A model generated the notes under the pieces. It was given only the letters and a program-made list of their open reading frames with translations. It did not search any database and had not been told where the DNA came from. Positions 53,056 to 61,533 of a stretch of 64,000 bases of DNA are shown piece by piece. The position numbers and the translations under genes were made by a program. The DNA comes from Paenibacillus_AR mesotrionivorans. Lineage in GTDB: Bacteria; Bacillota; Bacilli; Paenibacillales; NBRC-103111. Each line of letters opens with the position of its first letter. The stretch's first letter is position 1. The stretch spans positions 62,001 to 126,000 of the forward strand of contig NZ_JBJURJ010000017.1 of the NCBI RefSeq assembly GCF_046098205.1. Reading direction: 5' to 3'.

Positions 53056-53919
53056 TTACCCCTTAAGCGATCCCACCATAACACCTTTGACAAAATAACG
53101 CTGCAGGAATGGATACAGGATCAGAATCGGCAGTGCCGTAAACATGATTACCGCCGCTTTGACAGTTTCAGGCTCCATATCCGGTGTGCGGAGAGGCAAT
53201 ATCGGATCCCCCTCAGCGGTAATAACCAGCCGTCTGAGGTAGGTTTGCAGCACAATCTTGTCCGGGTCCTGCAGATAGATCAGCGCGTCGAACCAGGCAT
53301 TCCAGTGTCCCACTGCAGACCAGAGGGCCAAGGTGGCCAATACCGGCTTGGAGAGAGGAATGATCACACTGAACAGAATGCGGATATCGTTGGCCCCGTC
53401 CATTTTGGCCGAATCCTCCAGCTCCGACGGGATCCCCATATAGAAATTGCGGAGAATAAACATGGAATAGGTGCTGATCAAGCCGGGAATGATGAGAACC
53501 CACCGGGAATCCACCAGTCCCAGGGACTTGATCAAGAGGTAGCTGGGAATCAGCCCCCCGCTGAAAAACATGGTGATGATAATGAACGTCATATAAAAGC
53601 TGCGGTGCGGTAAGTATTTCCGGGAGAGCGGATAAGCGGCCAAGGACATGGCGATCAGGGATAGGAATGTCCCCATCACCGTCCGGAAAACTGTATTGCC
53701 GAAGGCCAGCCACACCGTATTGGTGGTAAAGACCTTTTTCCAGGCGAATAACGAGATTTCATGCGGAAAAAAATGCAAACCCGGCCGCAGCGCTTCCTTG
53801 GCGGTGCTTAAGGAGATGGAGAGCACATGCAAAAACGGATAAATCATGGCCACACTTAGAATGGTGAAAAACAAAATCAGAAAAACCTGGAACACCTTTT
53901 CTCCTGCTGACATTTTCAT
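53056..53919 (-). CDS. ABC sugar transporter permease (YtcP/LplC type)
   Basis: About 287 residues from ATG 53919 (AAGGGTG upstream). Six membrane segments, and the EAA loop is LEDSAKMDGANDIRILFSVI followed by IPLSKPVLATLAL, for docking to the ATPase. The C-terminus RYFVKGVMVGSLKG is typical of this subfamily. It forms the transmembrane channel with the LplB-type subunit, whose gene ends 22 bases upstream. Confidence 0.92.
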   Translation of the reverse strand: MKMSAGEKVFQVFLILFFTILSVAMIYPFLHVLSISLSTAKEALRPGLHFFPHEISLFAWKKVFTTNTVWLAFGNTVFRTVMGTFLSLIAMSLAAYPLSRKYLPHRSFYMTFIIITMFFSGGLIPSYLLIKSLGLVDSRWVLIIPGLISTYSMFILRNFYMGIPSELEDSAKMDGANDIRILFSVIIPLSKPVLATLALWSAVGHWNAWFDALIYLQDPDKIVLQTYLRRLVITAEGDPILPLRTPDMEPETVKAAVIMFTALPILILYPFLQRYFVKGVMVGSLKG

Positions 53920-53941
53920 CGCATCCACACCCTTCTGCGCA

Positions 53942-54919
53942 TCACAGAAGCCCTTCCTGTCCCATTTTCTTGACGATATAATTGGTGGACAGAACCAGTG
54001 CAAGTCCGATGATATTCTTGAACAGACCCACGGCTGTGGTCATGCCGAACTGCATGCCCTGGAGACCCACCCGGTATACATACGTATCCAACACATCGGC
54101 AACGCCATAAACCGCCGGTGAATACAGGGTATAAATCTGATCGAAGCCCGCGTCAAGTATGCCTCCGACCCGCATAATCAGAAGAATGGCAATGGTAGGC
54201 AAAAGAGCCGGTATGGTCACATGCAGGGTTTGCTTCCAGCGGTTGGCCCCATCCAATACGGCCGCCTCATACAGCTGGGAATCCACACCCGCCAAGGCCG
54301 CCAGATAGATAATGGTGCCCCAGCCCACTTCCTTCCAGATGGCCGAGGTGACCAGGGTAAAGCGAAAGTATTTCTCCTGCCCCAGGAAGTAGATGGGATC
54401 AAATCCAAGCATCTTGATGAAATAATTAATGACGCCTGTCCCGGGGGACAAGAGAGAGATCAGGATACCGCCGATGACGATCCACGATAAAAAGTGGGGC
54501 AGATAGGAAATCGTTTGGGCGATTTTTTTGAACAGGGGAAAACGGATTTCGTTCAGCAGAAGCGCCAGTATAATAGGCGCCGGAAAGCCGAAGATAATGT
54601 GGTAGGCGCTGATAATCAGCGTATTTCCAATAATATGCCAGAAATCCGGGGACAGGGAAAACAGATATTCAAAGTGCTTCAATCCAACCCAAGGGCTAGC
54701 CCAAATGCCGTCTCGGATCATATAATCCTTAAATGCCAGTTGGATGCCGTACATGGGACCGTAAGCGAACACCCCATACCAGATCAGGACCGGAAACAAC
54801 ATCAGGAATAAATATCTGTTCCGTACATATTGTGTCCAAACCCCGCCTGTTTTCGGGGATGTCTTCCGGCTTGCGGTCCCTTCAATGCTGCCTGCACCTG
54901 TTGCATGCTCCGGGTTCAT
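53942..54919 (-). CDS. ABC sugar transporter permease (LplB/YteP type)
   Basis: 325 residues with an N-terminal cytosolic arm, then RNRYLFLMLFPVLIWYGVFA and five further membrane segments. The EAA loop is LYEAAVLDGANRWKQTLHVT followed by IPALLPTIAI. In B. subtilis relatives import rhamnogalacturonan or other complex oligosaccharides. ATG 54919 has AAAGGAG upstream. It is the first gene of the long minus-strand carbohydrate operon, behind the promoter at 54980-55008. Confidence 0.93.
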   Translation of the reverse strand: MNPEHATGAGSIEGTASRKTSPKTGGVWTQYVRNRYLFLMLFPVLIWYGVFAYGPMYGIQLAFKDYMIRDGIWASPWVGLKHFEYLFSLSPDFWHIIGNTLIISAYHIIFGFPAPIILALLLNEIRFPLFKKIAQTISYLPHFLSWIVIGGILISLLSPGTGVINYFIKMLGFDPIYFLGQEKYFRFTLVTSAIWKEVGWGTIIYLAALAGVDSQLYEAAVLDGANRWKQTLHVTIPALLPTIAILLIMRVGGILDAGFDQIYTLYSPAVYGVADVLDTYVYRVGLQGMQFGMTTAVGLFKNIIGLALVLSTNYIVKKMGQEGLL

Positions 54920-54979
54920 GCGTTCATTCTCCTTTCAACCTCACGTATTGTTTCTGTTGCCTCCACTCCTCGCTCATAA

Positions 54980-55008
54980 ATATACAAACATGAAAGCGTT
55001 TTTTCAAT
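54980..55008 (-). promoter_or_regulatory. Promoter of the carbohydrate operon with cre-like half site
   Basis: On the minus strand TTGAAA (55008-55003) and TATATT (54985-54980) are spaced 17 bp. The spacer holds AACGCTTTCA, which matches a cre half site (TGAAAGCG on the plus strand, 54992-54999); the other half is imperfect. CcpA control is possible. The rest of 55009-55091 is A/T-rich without clear sites. Confidence 0.65.
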
Positions 55009-55091
55009 TGTAAAACCATTCAAATCATTGCGTTTTCTTTTAATTGGGCTTGCAATTTCTTTTAAATTCTCACAGGAACAGAGTATAAAGC

Positions 55092-57284
55092 CTAGGATTT
55101 CATGGCATGGCGGTATTGAACAGGGGTCACCCCGTATTTTTGCTTGAACTTGTTGTGGAAATACTGCACATTCTTGTACCCGACCTGGCTGGCAATTTCG
55201 GTAACGGACAGCTCCTTGTTCTCCCGCAGCATGGCAGCGGCCTTGTCCAGCCGGACCCGGGTCACATAATCGGTGAAGGACTCCTTCATCACCTCGCCGA
55301 AGAGCGTGGATACATAAGCGGGTGCCAGATTGGCCACCTCGGACAAGATGTTCAGGGACAGGTTATCCTCCAGATGCTCGTCGATATAGGCCTTCAGCTT
55401 TTGAACCACCTCGGCATGGGCCTGGTTTCCGGATTCCTTCACATGGGCGGCAATTTGCACGGAAAGACTGCGGATATTGTCCAGTGTTGCATCCAGGGTA
55501 TCCTTCTTCAGCTCATCAAACAGATTGGAGGGCGGAATAAGAAGCTGCAGCTCCAATTCGATCACCACCTGATAAATGGCCGAGGAGATCTGCAGCAGCG
55601 CCAGCTCCACCGTTTCCAACTGTATACTCTGTTTTAACACCTCCGCGAAGCTGTCAATAAACCGGTTGGTGCCGGGAATATCCCCGGCCTTCAGGATATG
55701 CTGGTACTGCTCGAAGGAAAACATCAGCGGTCTTGGGGTGTAGGATTGCAGGGAGGTATACCGGATAATCGCGTCAGTTCCATAAAAGAAGCAGTACCGG
55801 TAGGCCATCCGGGCTGCCTGAAAGGAAAGCGGGATATTCTCCACGGATTCCGCCCAGCTTCCCGTTGCTCCGCCGAAGCAGATTTCCGCCTTGACCTCTC
55901 TCTGCAGCCGGGTCAGCTCCTGCTGGATTACCAGCTCCTGCTCCACCCCATTCTCCCGGGTGTAATAAATAACGGCGGCCTCCGACTGGTTCAGGGAAAT
56001 AAAGATGCCGGGGATGTGGTGCTCCAGCTGGTCGTAATATTCCTGAAGAGGTCCGGAACCGCCCGCAAGCAAACGTATGTAACCCGAGCAATACCTGTAG
56101 CCCGTAGGCAGCATATCCATCTGCTCCAGCCCCATGGGGGCGCCAAGCACCAGATTGCGCAGCTCGCTGCGTTTGGATTTGGCCTCCAATAGCCCGATTT
56201 TCTCGTCCATATTTCTCAAGGCGTTCCCGATGTATGCGTATTCATTTATCCACGCCTGGTTACCCTGACCCGCTCCGGATTGCTGATAAACACCGCGGAT
56301 GTATTGGATCAACCCCTTCAAGGGAGTGTACAGCTGCCTGGACATAAAATAGGAGATTATGAGGCCGAAAACCAGCACTGCCAGTCCGCAGGCAAACAGC
56401 TGGGTTTGAAAAGCCTTGGTGGACAGGGCAAACGCGTTTAAGGGCCGGACCATCACATAGGTCCAGTCATTGTCGGTGCTTTTGAGCTGCGCCAGCACAT
56501 ACCGGTCCTCCCCGCTGGAAAATTCGTTAACAGGGGTACCGGCCTGCATAGCCGTCTGTACAATCGCCAGCTCATCATCAGGAGATTCACCGCTGTTGAA
56601 AACCGTGCTGCCGTCGGGACCGAGAATGTACAGCCTGCCGGAGTCATTCATAATCCGGGCAACTGCGTTATATATGTAATTCCGCTCCACATCAATGAAC
56701 AAATATCCTCTGGCCGGCTCATTGATGCTGTAATACGGAAGCTTGGTCACATAGGTCAGCACTTCCTTGCCGTCGCTGAGCACTCTGCCGAACCATTGGC
56801 CCGCCGGCAGCTCTGCTACCTGGCCCAAGAATTCCTTGTCCGTGGAATTATCTGCAGTCATATAAAAATTATTGCTGTCCACCGCATAATCCCGGTTGCT
56901 GAAAAAAGCGGTAACCGCCGCCACACCCTCCAAGGACTGCTTCTGGAACATCAGCTCCTCCCGGAATTGGGATATCCGGTACAGGTTATTCTCCCACCCA
57001 TTTTCCAGAAAGAAGCTCAAATCCGATTTGCCGTTAAAATAGTAAGTGGACTTGGCCTTGTTCTCCACACTCTCCTCATACTGGCGCAGCAGCGTCTCCT
57101 CAGCATATTTCTGGACCGCCTGCAGCCGGTTGTCGCTTTCCTTGGCAATTTCCTCCAGCATCAGACGGTTGGCCCGGGAATACAAATATCCCCCTGCCAC
57201 CCCCACCAGAATAAGGGTGAAGATTGTGTAAGAAAGAATAAGCCGCGTGAACACAGTATCTCTATAACGCTTCAACAGCCGCAT
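55092..57284 (-). CDS. Membrane-bound AraC-type sensor-regulator
   Basis: About 730 residues from ATG 57284 (GGGGG six bases upstream). Membrane segments at about 15-37 and 295-318 flank an extracellular sensing domain of about 250 residues. A cytosolic middle region of about 300 residues follows, and the C-terminal AraC DNA-binding domain has both helix-turn-helix motifs (LNILSEVANLAPAYVSTLFG and VTEIASQVGYKNVQYFHNKF). Such one-component proteins bind DNA from the membrane. It lies directly upstream of the transporter operon, which it probably activates on sensing its polysaccharide fragment. Confidence 0.88.
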   Translation of the reverse strand: MRLLKRYRDTVFTRLILSYTIFTLILVGVAGGYLYSRANRLMLEEIAKESDNRLQAVQKYAEETLLRQYEESVENKAKSTYYFNGKSDLSFFLENGWENNLYRISQFREELMFQKQSLEGVAAVTAFFSNRDYAVDSNNFYMTADNSTDKEFLGQVAELPAGQWFGRVLSDGKEVLTYVTKLPYYSINEPARGYLFIDVERNYIYNAVARIMNDSGRLYILGPDGSTVFNSGESPDDELAIVQTAMQAGTPVNEFSSGEDRYVLAQLKSTDNDWTYVMVRPLNAFALSTKAFQTQLFACGLAVLVFGLIISYFMSRQLYTPLKGLIQYIRGVYQQSGAGQGNQAWINEYAYIGNALRNMDEKIGLLEAKSKRSELRNLVLGAPMGLEQMDMLPTGYRYCSGYIRLLAGGSGPLQEYYDQLEHHIPGIFISLNQSEAAVIYYTRENGVEQELVIQQELTRLQREVKAEICFGGATGSWAESVENIPLSFQAARMAYRYCFFYGTDAIIRYTSLQSYTPRPLMFSFEQYQHILKAGDIPGTNRFIDSFAEVLKQSIQLETVELALLQISSAIYQVVIELELQLLIPPSNLFDELKKDTLDATLDNIRSLSVQIAAHVKESGNQAHAEVVQKLKAYIDEHLEDNLSLNILSEVANLAPAYVSTLFGEVMKESFTDYVTRVRLDKAAAMLRENKELSVTEIASQVGYKNVQYFHNKFKQKYGVTPVQYRHAMKS

Positions 57285-57300
57285 ATCCATCCCCCTTTTG

Positions 57301-57331
57301 AGGGAGAGACTTGACCGGACAGTCTCTCCCT
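57301..57331 (-). other. Perfect hairpin between the response regulator and the AraC-type gene
   Basis: AGGGAGAGACT (57301-57311) and AGTCTCTCCCT (57321-57331) form an 11-bp stem with a 9-base loop, between the regulator stop and the ribosome site of the AraC-type gene. There is only a short T stretch on the plus side and none on the minus side, so an mRNA processing or attenuation element is more likely than a terminator. Confidence 0.6.
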
Positions 57332-57360
57332 TTATTGTTATCGCCGGAGTTTTCTCCAGG

Positions 57361-58971
57361 TCAGCCTTTAGGCGTGCCCTGGGCCTTGTATTCCTGGGGC
57401 AGCTTGCCGAAGTGCTTCTTGAACATGTCGCTGAACTGCCTGGAATTGTTGTAGCCGACCCGCTCGGCGATTTCGTAGACCATCAGGTCCGTTTGGAGCA
57501 GAAGCCTCACTGCTTCCTTCATCCTGATCTCCGTCAGATACTGCTTGAAATTCATCTGGGTATGCTTTTTGAAGAAGCTGCTGAAGTAATAGGGATTCAT
57601 AAAAATTTTGGAGGCGGCACCCTCCAGCGTAATATTCTCCATATAATGGTTTTCGATATAGGCCTTTACGGTGACCAGCTGCTGGGCCTCCTTGCCGCTG
57701 CTGCCCGACTCCATCCGCCGGAAAATCTGCTCCGCAACATTCCGCACATAGTCCTTCAGCCCATCATACCGGCGAGTGCTCCGCATGGCATTCAGATGCT
57801 GCTGCATCTCCGGCTCCCCCTGATCCAGGGAAACGCCGAAGCCTGCCAGCCCCTCCGCCCATTCCACCACAGTTGCATACGCGGCCATCACCGCCTTGTC
57901 CTTGCTGCCCCCGGCATACCGCTCCATCCGCTCGAACAGAAGGCCAAGCCCTGTTTCCATCCGCTCCGGGTCCCGGGCCAGAAAAGCCTGAAGGGTTTCC
58001 TGACGGGCATCGGTCATCTCCCGTTCGGAAACGCCGTTGGTTTCAGCGCCTTCCTCTCGGTCATACAGCACCGCTCCTCCTCCGCCGCCGGCAAAAAAAA
58101 TCCGGGTCAGAACCTGGGTTGCGGCCCGGTAGGAGGCCTTGATTCCCTCCGGCCCTGGCTGTTCCTGGCCGATTCCTACGGACAAATTTACTTTTAGATA
58201 GCTGGCCGCGCTGCGTATCATGTCCTGGGCGAGGGCTGTAAGTATCAATCCCGGAGGGTGGTTGACGACGGCGCATAACCGGTCACCCTTGCGGAGAACG
58301 ATCCCCGCCAGCTCCCGCCGCAGCAGCTCCTCCGCCATATTGCCCACAGCAAAAAGCAGCAGCCGCTTCTCATGCTCGCCCCAGCGGGTATCCTCGGCAG
58401 GCAGCTCGGATTCCAGCAGGAGCACGGTGAAGCTTTCATACACGCAGCCCGCCTCCAGCGTCCGCAGCTCCTCCTCGGCTTCCTCCTTGCGGATATCTCC
58501 GTCTAGGAGCCGGTCAAACAGCTCCTCCAGCCGGGTTTTCCGGTCCTTATGCTCGTAAACCGCCAGCTTGCTCTTGAACCGCTTGCCCTCGGACTCTTCC
58601 TCCAATGCAGCCACCGCCCGCTCTACCGCCGACAGGAGCAGCCCCTTCTCAATGGGCTTTACGAGATAGTCCACGGCACCCAGAGCCAGTGCATCCTTGG
58701 CATAGGAGAATTCCTGGTAGGCGCTGATAAAAATCACCTTGGTCTTCAGCCCGCGGCGGCCGATTTCCTTCAGCACATCGATCCCGGTGCCATCCGGCAT
58801 GCTGATATCGGTGATAATCAGGTCCGGCTCCGCTTTTTCCATCAGCTCCAGAAGCCCGCGCCCGGTATAGGCCTCCCCGATCACCTGTATGCCATGCTGC
58901 TCCCAGGGGATCAGCTTCTTCAGTCCCTTGATAATAATCGGTTCGTCATCCGCCAGCAGTGCCGTTATCAC
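57361..58971 (-). CDS. YesN-type response regulator (receiver plus AraC HTH)
   Basis: 536 residues. The receiver domain has D8/D9, phospho-acceptor D55 (LIITDISMPDGTG), the ISAYQEF switch and VKPIEK. A middle region of about 290 residues precedes the C-terminal AraC domain (ENITLEGAASKIFMNPYYFS, VYEIAERVGYNNSRQFSDMF). It is the partner of the YesM-type kinase, whose gene overlaps its start by 26 bases. Likely targets are the neighbouring transporter and lyase genes. Confidence 0.93.
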   Translation of the reverse strand: MITALLADDEPIIIKGLKKLIPWEQHGIQVIGEAYTGRGLLELMEKAEPDLIITDISMPDGTGIDVLKEIGRRGLKTKVIFISAYQEFSYAKDALALGAVDYLVKPIEKGLLLSAVERAVAALEEESEGKRFKSKLAVYEHKDRKTRLEELFDRLLDGDIRKEEAEEELRTLEAGCVYESFTVLLLESELPAEDTRWGEHEKRLLLFAVGNMAEELLRRELAGIVLRKGDRLCAVVNHPPGLILTALAQDMIRSAASYLKVNLSVGIGQEQPGPEGIKASYRAATQVLTRIFFAGGGGGAVLYDREEGAETNGVSEREMTDARQETLQAFLARDPERMETGLGLLFERMERYAGGSKDKAVMAAYATVVEWAEGLAGFGVSLDQGEPEMQQHLNAMRSTRRYDGLKDYVRNVAEQIFRRMESGSSGKEAQQLVTVKAYIENHYMENITLEGAASKIFMNPYYFSSFFKKHTQMNFKQYLTEIRMKEAVRLLLQTDLMVYEIAERVGYNNSRQFSDMFKKHFGKLPQEYKAQGTPKG

Positions 58972-60754
58972 TGTCCGCCGCCTCCTTCTGATAAGGTAGA
59001 ATCACCCGCACGGATGTGCCGATATTGGGTGTGCTGTTGATTTTTATGCCATATTCCGGCCCATAAAGGGCAGTAATCCGGTCATGCACGTTTTTGACAC
59101 CGATCCCGCCGCCTCCGCTCGGCTCTGCGGGGGGGTGGCCCTTCAGCTTCTCCCGCAGCCGCTCCAGACGCTCCTCCGTCATGCCGGTACCGTCGTCATC
59201 CACGGTAATGATCAGCCTCTCCTCCTCCGCCTCCGTGGTGATGCGGATGGTGCCTTTGCCGGTTTTTGGCATGATGCCGTGGTAGATGGCATTCTCCACC
59301 AGCGGCTGGAGTGTAAGCTTAGGCAGCAGGCAGCCAAGCGTCTCCCCGTCGATCCGCATGTCCATAGCCAGACGGTGCTCTCCGTAGCGCAGCTCCATGA
59401 GCCGGTAATACTGCTCAATATTGGTCTTTTCCTCCAGCAGAGTGACCGTTTCCTCCCCGTAATCCAGCACATATTTTAGTTGTCGGGACAAGGCGATGAT
59501 CATATCGGCCACTTCCTCATCATCGTTGGCGACCGCGCTCATCCGGATAACCTCCAGGGTGTTGTACAAATAATGGGGCCGGATCTGGCTTTTGAGGGCG
59601 GTGAGTTCCGCCTGCTTCTGCTTGATCTGGGCCACATACACCTCGTCAATGTAGCTTTGGAGGCGGTCGGTCATTTTGTTGAAGCCTCTGGCCAGCATTC
59701 CGATTTCGTCAGCGGACCTCACCTGTACCTGGGTGTCAAAATTGCCGGACTCCACCCGCGCCATGTGCCGGATGATGGTCCGGATGGGGTTGGACAGATT
59801 ATTAGAGAACCACACGGCCACAATCACCAGCGAAAGAATACAAAGGCCGATGACAATGGCAATGGTGCTTTTGATGGCGTTGATCCGGCCGAACAGCTCA
59901 TCCTTGTTGACCTCTCCTACCACACTCCAGGCGGAATTGGGCATCAGATGCTGCACATAGTGATACTCCTCGGAGTCGGCAACAGGCTGAAACATTTGTC
60001 CGATAACATCATGTTTGTTGCTGTAGAGGATACGTCCGGACTCGTCCATCACATACATGCCGTCCTTCTGGCTGATGGTCAGGTATTGGAAGATTTCATC
60101 GAATGCGCTTAAGGAGATGTCCATATACAGACTGCCCACCACATTCCCGTCCAGCCCCGGGCTGCCTACCACATCAATGAGATTACGGGCAAAGGTCAGG
60201 ACCTGGGTGCCGGAGCCTGGGTAATAATCCTGGTGATGGGTGGGAAACATGATCAGCTGCTTGGGATTTCGGGCCAGCGTCCCTCCCCAGTCAGACGGCG
60301 GGAACTGGGAGCGGAAGTCGATCCGGCTCCCGTCCCGACTGACATCCTGGTAGCTGCCATCCGGAAACACAAACGCGGCGCTGCGGATGTGGACATCCGT
60401 GGCCACCACCGTATGCAGGAAGTCATCCACGGTCGCCGTCAGCTGGTAGTCCTTAGGTGTGCTCTGCTCCGCCAGCAGTCTGCCGAATTGGCCGTAGCTT
60501 CCCTGTTGGCCGAAGGTATACATCAGCTTGGAGATATTGTTGTATTTGGTGTAGAAGTCATCTACGTTTTTGCCTGCGTACAGGACCATCTGCTCGAAGC
60601 TGTTGATGGAGTACCGCTCCATGTAATTGCCGAAGGTGTTCAACGCGAAAAAGCTGAGCACCAACAGCGGAATCAGGCCAACGGTAATAAAGGAAAAGGC
60701 AAATTTGGCGAAGATGCTTTTGCGCAACCGGGAGAACCGGAGTGTGTTCAACAT
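58946..60754 (-). CDS. YesM-type sensor histidine kinase
   Basis: About 602 residues from ATG 60754 (GGGGAGGGG upstream). Membrane segments at about 18-40 and 285-310 flank an extracellular Cache-like sensor. A HAMP linker follows, then the His_kinase domain with LKSQIRPHYLYNTLEVIRMS (phospho-histidine), LTLQPLVENAIYHGI (N box) and VDDDGTGMTEER plus GIGVKNVHDRI (G boxes). This family senses extracellular sugars or the state of the binding protein. It overlaps the YesN-type gene and so forms one two-component operon. Confidence 0.93.
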   Translation of the reverse strand: MLNTLRFSRLRKSIFAKFAFSFITVGLIPLLVLSFFALNTFGNYMERYSINSFEQMVLYAGKNVDDFYTKYNNISKLMYTFGQQGSYGQFGRLLAEQSTPKDYQLTATVDDFLHTVVATDVHIRSAAFVFPDGSYQDVSRDGSRIDFRSQFPPSDWGGTLARNPKQLIMFPTHHQDYYPGSGTQVLTFARNLIDVVGSPGLDGNVVGSLYMDISLSAFDEIFQYLTISQKDGMYVMDESGRILYSNKHDVIGQMFQPVADSEEYHYVQHLMPNSAWSVVGEVNKDELFGRINAIKSTIAIVIGLCILSLVIVAVWFSNNLSNPIRTIIRHMARVESGNFDTQVQVRSADEIGMLARGFNKMTDRLQSYIDEVYVAQIKQKQAELTALKSQIRPHYLYNTLEVIRMSAVANDDEEVADMIIALSRQLKYVLDYGEETVTLLEEKTNIEQYYRLMELRYGEHRLAMDMRIDGETLGCLLPKLTLQPLVENAIYHGIMPKTGKGTIRITTEAEEERLIITVDDDGTGMTEERLERLREKLKGHPPAEPSGGGGIGVKNVHDRITALYGPEYGIKINSTPNIGTSVRVILPYQKEAADSDNGTAGG

Positions 60755-61052
60755 GAGCCCCTCCCCAGCAGGTGAGTGGTAAGTCGTTATGCTTGCTCTA
60801 TCATAGCAGGTTGGCGGGCGAAAGCCCAACCGGGCTTTGTTAGTTGGCGGCGGAGCGGTGGTGGAGCGGAGGGGGAAACTTTTGAACAAAATAAGCATCT
60901 ATGCTTCCGTTTGTTGCACCTTGCCGCACCGTGCTGAATTTGCTGCCCTTGTTACACCTCGCGCCCTTGCTGCACTTTATCGATCCTTGTCGCCCCTAAC
61001 CTCTGGTGATGTAAGCGTCAACATTTGATTATTAAGCAGGTGTTGTCGCGGT

Positions 61053-61533
61053 CAGCGGAAGGCTGCCTTCCGCTATTGGCTGAGGTGGCGGACAAATCCT
61101 GCAATAACGGAAGGTTATCTTCCGCTATTGCAGATTTCCGCCGGTGGATCAGGCCGAAGTGTATGAATAGCGGAAACAAGGCTTCCGCTATTCGTCCCAA
61201 AAGAGCTACTCCGCTCATACACCCATTATATTAGTTAAAAGCAGTTACACGTCGCACCAGTTGGAGCAACAATGCTCAGATAAGCGTTACACAGCTCCAT
61301 CCACCGCCAGACATTCCTTTCCACCACCAGTAGTGCAGCAACAATAACGGAAAGAAATTTCCGTTATTCTCCTTCTACCGGCATCAACATAGCGATTAGC
61401 GGAAGCGATTTTCCGCTATTGCCACAGGCCCTCCATGATGCTGAGGCAAATACCCCGGATAGCGGAAATCTGCTTCCGCTAATGAGTCTCCCACGGCAGC
61501 GCTGCACCGGATAACGGAACTTTGCTTCCGCTA
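61053..61533. repeat. Seven TAGCGGAA...TTCCGCTA palindromes in the kinase/GH28 intergenic region
   Basis: Copies lie at about 61053-61076, 61103-61129, 61166-61192, 61343-61368, 61395-61420, 61459-61483 and 61511-61533. Each has arms like AATAGCGGAA and TTCCGCTATT around 5-8 variable bases. Neighbouring copies are about 51-52 or 63-64 bp apart, with one gap of about 150 bp. The last copy contains the stop codon of the GH28-like gene. Each could fold as a hairpin in RNA. Apart from these, I see no feature in 60755-61530. Confidence 0.85.

Noticed and set aside
61053..61533. Palindrome cluster as a set of transcription terminators
   Set aside because: The stems are not followed by T runs and there are seven of them in one gap, so ordinary termination does not explain them.
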